Of a stretch of DNA of 10,790 nt, positions 8,219-10,790 are shown in pieces (position 1 is the stretch's first letter; each line of letters begins with the position of its first letter). The DNA comes from an uncultured Neisseriaceae bacterium (GTDB lineage: Bacteria > Pseudomonadota > Gammaproteobacteria > Burkholderiales > UBA11063): NCBI GenBank assembly GCA_937952895.1, contig CALFYC010000229.1, positions 1 to 10,790 of the forward strand. The letters run 5' to 3'. A program made the position numbers and the translations under genes. The notes under the pieces are model-generated. The model was not told the origin of the DNA. It saw nothing but the letters and a program-made list of their open reading frames with translations, and did no database searches.

Positions 8219-8647
8219 TTAGGTATTAGCAAAATAAAACACCATATTATAATAAATATGTAATCCAATCGGATAATATAAATTATTAAAACGAATTTTT
8301 ACTCGACTAAAAATTACACCACATATAAAAACATCTAAAAGATAAGTCAAGTTTGTATTAATTCGATAATGTAAAATAGCAAATGCAATATTTAAAATTA
8401 ATATCATTAATAGCTTATTAGGTATAACTTTTGCTAGCCAATCTTGAAGTAAACCACGAAATATAATCTCTTCAAGAGTCGGACTAATAAACAATATTAA
8501 AGCAATTACTAAAACACTATGCGAACCAGGAACACTTAGACGGTAGCCAATTTTATATGCCACCAACCAAGAAATTATTGGCAATAAAGTATAGCCAATA
8601 ATCTCAAAAACAGCACTAATAGATTTATCTTTTATCAATTGAAACAT
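8219..8647 (-). CDS. Small CPBP-family glutamic intramembrane protease, candidate CTERM sortase (MrtJ/MrtX-like)
   Basis: Inner-membrane protein of the CPBP (CAAX protease / bacteriocin-processing) family. Numbered from the GTG at 8653, all three catalytic motifs are present: EEIIFR (Glu61, Glu62, Arg66), FAILH (Phe91, His95) and HIYYN (His132, Asn136). About four membrane helices are visible (near 13-36, 47-60, 80-95 and 104-140). At 142-144 residues it is near the minimum for the family, essentially a bare catalytic core. I prefer ATG at 8647 over GTG at 8653; neither has a clear ribosome binding site. The start overlaps the gltA 3' end by 23 or 29 bases, suggesting translational coupling. 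The next two genes encode proteases with Cys-containing C-terminal sorting tails, which suggests this enzyme cleaves those tails. The family is secure; the sortase role is inferred from context. A CAAX-like or immunity role is the alternative. Confidence 0.85.
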   Translation of the reverse strand: MFQLIKDKSISAVFEIIGYTLLPIISWLVAYKIGYRLSVPGSHSVLVIALILFISPTLEEIIFRGLLQDWLAKVIPNKLLMILILNIAFAILHYRINTNLTYLLDVFICGVIFSRVKIRFNNLYYPIGLHIYYNMVFYFANT

Positions 8648-9911
8648 AATCACGTGCAGTATAACCAGTATATAATTGTCTTGGACGGCTAATCTTCATA
8701 TCATCCTCAACAATCATCTCCTGCCATTGCGCAAGCCAACCCACAGTTCTCGCTAATGCAAATATTGTCGTAAACATATCCATAGGAATACCAATTGCAC
8801 GTAAAATAATTCCAGAATAAAAATCTACATTTGGGTAAAGTTTTTTCTCAATAAAGTATGAGTCAGATAATGCTAATTTTTCGAGCTTCATAGCTAATTT
8901 AAATAATGGGTCATCGTGTTTACCTAATGAATCAAGCACTTCATAACAGGTTTGACGCATGATTTTCGCACGTGGATCCATATTTTTGTAAACTCTATGA
9001 CCAAAGCCCATTAAGCGGTACTTCTTATCTTTAACTCCAGCAATATATTCTTCTAAACGGCTTTCATCGCCAATATCATTTAGCATTTTTAATACTGCCT
9101 CATTGGCACCTCCATGCGATGGGCCCCATAAACAAGCAACCCCAGCAGCAATTGCTGAAAATGGATGAGTGCCGGAACTACCTGCAACTCTAACTGTCGA
9201 AGTTGAAGCATTTTGCTCATGATCTGCATGGAGTAAAAAAATTCGATCAAAAGCTTTAGCAATTACCGGATTAACTTTATATTCTTCACAAGGAATAGCA
9301 AACATCATATATAAGAAATTTGAAGAGTAATCTAATTTATTTTGTGGATACATAAATGGTAAACCGGTACTATAACGATAACACATCGCAACCAAAGTTG
9401 GCATTTTAGCAATTAATCGGGTTATTGTAATTTTACGATGTTCATGATTTTTAAAATCAAATGCATCAGGATAAAATGCAGCCAATGCACCAACAATTCC
9501 AGTTAACATAGCCATTGGATGTGCATCACGACGAAAACCTTTAAATACACTGATTAGTTGATCATTAATCATGGTATGTTTAGAAATATCTGTTTCAAAT
9601 TCTTCTCTTTGTGATTTGGTTGGTAATTCACCATTCAATAATAAGTATGCTCCCTCTAAATGAGTCGAGTGTTCTGCCAATTGCTCAATTGGATAACCTC
9701 TATAAAATAGTTGTCCCTTATCACCATCAATAAAAGTAATTTTTGATTCACATGCAGCGGTGGATAAAAATGCTGGATCATAACTCCATACCCCTTGCTT
9801 ACCTAGTGCACGCATATCTATACAAGCAGCTCCCATTGTTGCTTCAAGTAATGGCATTTCAACTACATTGCCATTATTGAAATCAATTTTAACTGTTTTG
9901 CTATTTGCCAT
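8625..9911 (-). CDS. gltA: Citrate synthase, type II (hexameric, GltA-like)
   Basis: Condenses acetyl-CoA and oxaloacetate to citrate, the entry step of the TCA cycle, in the cytoplasm. Length (428 residues from ATG) matches E. coli GltA. Numbered from the TTG at 9917, active-site residues are His268 (GPSHGGANEAVL), His307 (GFGHRVYKNMDPRAK), Asp365 (NVDFYSGI) and the substrate-binding arginines Arg316, Arg390 and Arg411/413 (ARTVGW, RPRQLYTG). HADHEQNASTSTVR (230-243) and CESKITFIDGD (56-66) are also typical. I choose ATG at 9911, giving MANSKTVK, which lines up with the E. coli start; the TTG at 9917 is the alternative. GAAGGAT at 9921-9927 lies 10 bases before the ATG. The gene follows sdhE after 24 bases and its last codons overlap the CPBP protease start. 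The sequence looks fully functional. Confidence 0.97.
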   Translation of the reverse strand: MANSKTVKIDFNNGNVVEMPLLEATMGAACIDMRALGKQGVWSYDPAFLSTAACESKITFIDGDKGQLFYRGYPIEQLAEHSTHLEGAYLLLNGELPTKSQREEFETDISKHTMINDQLISVFKGFRRDAHPMAMLTGIVGALAAFYPDAFDFKNHEHRKITITRLIAKMPTLVAMCYRYSTGLPFMYPQNKLDYSSNFLYMMFAIPCEEYKVNPVIAKAFDRIFLLHADHEQNASTSTVRVAGSSGTHPFSAIAAGVACLWGPSHGGANEAVLKMLNDIGDESRLEEYIAGVKDKKYRLMGFGHRVYKNMDPRAKIMRQTCYEVLDSLGKHDDPLFKLAMKLEKLALSDSYFIEKKLYPNVDFYSGIILRAIGIPMDMFTTIFALARTVGWLAQWQEMIVEDDMKISRPRQLYTGYTARDYVSIDKR

Positions 9912-9935
9912 AATCAAATTATCCTTCTATAATAA

Positions 9936-10172
9936 TTAAATTCTAATACGTATTTTATCAACCAATTTTTGTTCTACTAAACTGGCCATGGTCTCTTTAC
10001 CTTGAAATAACAACAGTAAATAACCGTCTTCAAGTTCTAATAATTTTGCATAAATATGCAATTCTTCTATTGATAAATTCTCCAAACCACTACGCTTAAT
10101 AAATGCATCAAAATATAAATCCAATTCAAGTATTGAACGCCTCGAACGCCATTTAAGTTTACCTAAATGCAT
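9936..10172 (-). CDS. sdhE: FAD assembly factor SdhE (succinate dehydrogenase flavinylation)
   Basis: Small cytoplasmic protein (78 residues) that assists covalent FAD attachment to SdhA. It shows the family pattern: a basic KLKWRSRRSILELDLYF start, an acidic helical middle (LSIEELHIYAKLLELEDGYLL) and a C-terminal helix. The normally conserved RGxxE motif reads R-S-I-L-E (12-16), so Gly is replaced by Ser while Arg and Glu are kept. The position, one base after the sdhB stop and directly before gltA, is the standard betaproteobacterial place for sdhE and supports the call despite the substitution. The ATG at 10172 is the natural start, with a weak CGGA about 10 bases upstream. Expression is almost certainly coupled to sdhB. 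Confidence 0.88.
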   Translation of the reverse strand: MHLGKLKWRSRRSILELDLYFDAFIKRSGLENLSIEELHIYAKLLELEDGYLLLLFQGKETMASLVEQKLVDKIRIRI

Positions 10173-10173
10173 C

Positions 10174-10790
10174 TTATAAAATCCGATTTATCATGATTTC
10201 TTTTATTTTTCCAATTGCCTTTGTTGGATTTAAATGTTTAGGACAGACATCCGCACAATTCATAATTGTATGGCATCTAAATAAACGATATGGATCGTTT
10301 AATTCATCTAATCTTTCATTCGTTGCCTGATCTCTAGTGTCTGCGATAAAGCGATAAGCATGTAATAAAGCTGCTGGGCCCAAAAATTTATCTGGATTCC
10401 ACCAAAATGAAGGACATGAAGTTGAGCAACAAGCACATAAAATGCACTCAATTACCCCATTTAATTCTTCACGATCCTCAGGTGATTGAAGTCTTTCACG
10501 TGATGGCATTGGACGTTCATCCATCACATATGGCTTAATTGAATTATACTGATTAAAAAATTGAGTCATATCAACAATTAAATCACGTATAACTGGTAAT
10601 CCTGGAATCGGACGTAGAACTACGGGTTGTTTTAAACTTGCTAAATCTGTAAGACAAGCAAGACCATTTCGCCCATTAATATTAATTGCATCCGAACCAC
10701 ATACACCTTCACGACAAGATCTTCTAAATGAAATTGAATCATCATATTCATATTTAATTTTTACCAAAGCATATAGTAATTTTTTATCAT
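10174..10790 (-). CDS. sdhB: Succinate dehydrogenase iron-sulfur subunit (5' end cut by window edge)
   Basis: Electron-transfer subunit of respiratory complex II, peripheral on the inner membrane, passing electrons from SdhA-bound FAD to quinone. The [2Fe-2S] ligands are in RRSCREGVCGSD and GLACL (three Cys plus the Asp also found in E. coli SdhB). The [4Fe-4S]/[3Fe-4S] ligands are in CILCACCSTSCPSFWWNPDKF and in FRCHTIMNCADVCPKHLNPTKAIG. The TTG at 10767 is not the true start: the frame stays open to the right edge and the codons there read DKKLLYALVKIK, matching the family upstream of the first cluster. About 204 codons are visible and an N-terminal segment of a few dozen residues lies outside. 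sdhCDA presumably lie beyond the edge. It is followed by sdhE after a single base. Confidence 0.97.
   Translation of the reverse strand, partial: DKKLLYALVKIKYEYDDSISFRRSCREGVCGSDAININGRNGLACLTDLASLKQPVVLRPIPGLPVIRDLIVDMTQFFNQYNSIKPYVMDERPMPSRERLQSPEDREELNGVIECILCACCSTSCPSFWWNPDKFLGPAALLHAYRFIADTRDQATNERLDELNDPYRLFRCHTIMNCADVCPKHLNPTKAIGKIKEIMINRIL

Noticed and set aside
1..10790. CRISPR arrays, insertion sequences, tRNA genes, phage genes
   Set aside because: No regularly spaced repeats, transposase-like proteins, terminal inverted repeats or tRNA cloverleafs were seen on reading the window.

Overview
The window looks like a piece of a low-GC (roughly one third G+C by eye) Gram-negative chromosome. 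The minus-strand order sdhB - sdhE - gltA - ... - sucA is the TCA-cycle operon order typical of Betaproteobacteria, including Neisseriales (sdhCDAB-sdhE-gltA-sucA-sucB-lpd), so a low-GC betaproteobacterium is the best guess. This is inference from gene order; no rRNA or other marker is present.

Layout. Positions 1-1089 (+ strand) hold most of a family GH19 chitinase whose frame is broken close to the left edge. A perfect 15-bp hairpin at 1133-1169 follows it. The gene-free stretch 1090-1410 separates it from the convergent minus-strand block that fills the rest of the window. In transcription order (right to left) that block is: sdhB (5' end cut by the right edge), sdhE, gltA, a small CPBP-family glutamic intramembrane protease, two tandem secreted S8 serine proteases, then sucA. 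Genes are separated by at most 24 bases or overlap (29, 23 or 4 bases), so all seven look like one transcript that starts beyond the right edge. No internal promoter was recognised.

How the genes fit together. SdhB, SdhE, GltA and SucA are central metabolism: succinate dehydrogenase iron-sulfur subunit, its flavinylation factor, citrate synthase, and 2-oxoglutarate dehydrogenase E1. Wedged between gltA and sucA is an unrelated three-gene cassette. Both S8 proteases have a Sec signal peptide, an I9-type propeptide, a complete Asp/His/Ser triad, a beta-sandwich domain, and a C-terminal Ser/Gly-rich stretch ending in Cys, then a transmembrane helix and a basic tail. That tail has the three-part layout of Gram-negative CTERM sorting signals (JDVT-CTERM / MYXO-CTERM / GlyGly-CTERM type). 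The CPBP protein has all three catalytic motifs of the enzymes thought to process such signals. The simplest reading is a self-contained surface-sorting system, one sortase-like enzyme and two paralogous substrates, carried inside a TCA operon.

Other oddities: sucB does not follow sucA; SucA has Gly where known relatives have Glu in the ThDP-binding region; SdhE has Ser in place of the Gly of its RGxxE motif; and the start of the first S8 protease is probably a GTG at 8199 rather than the upstream TTG at 8211.
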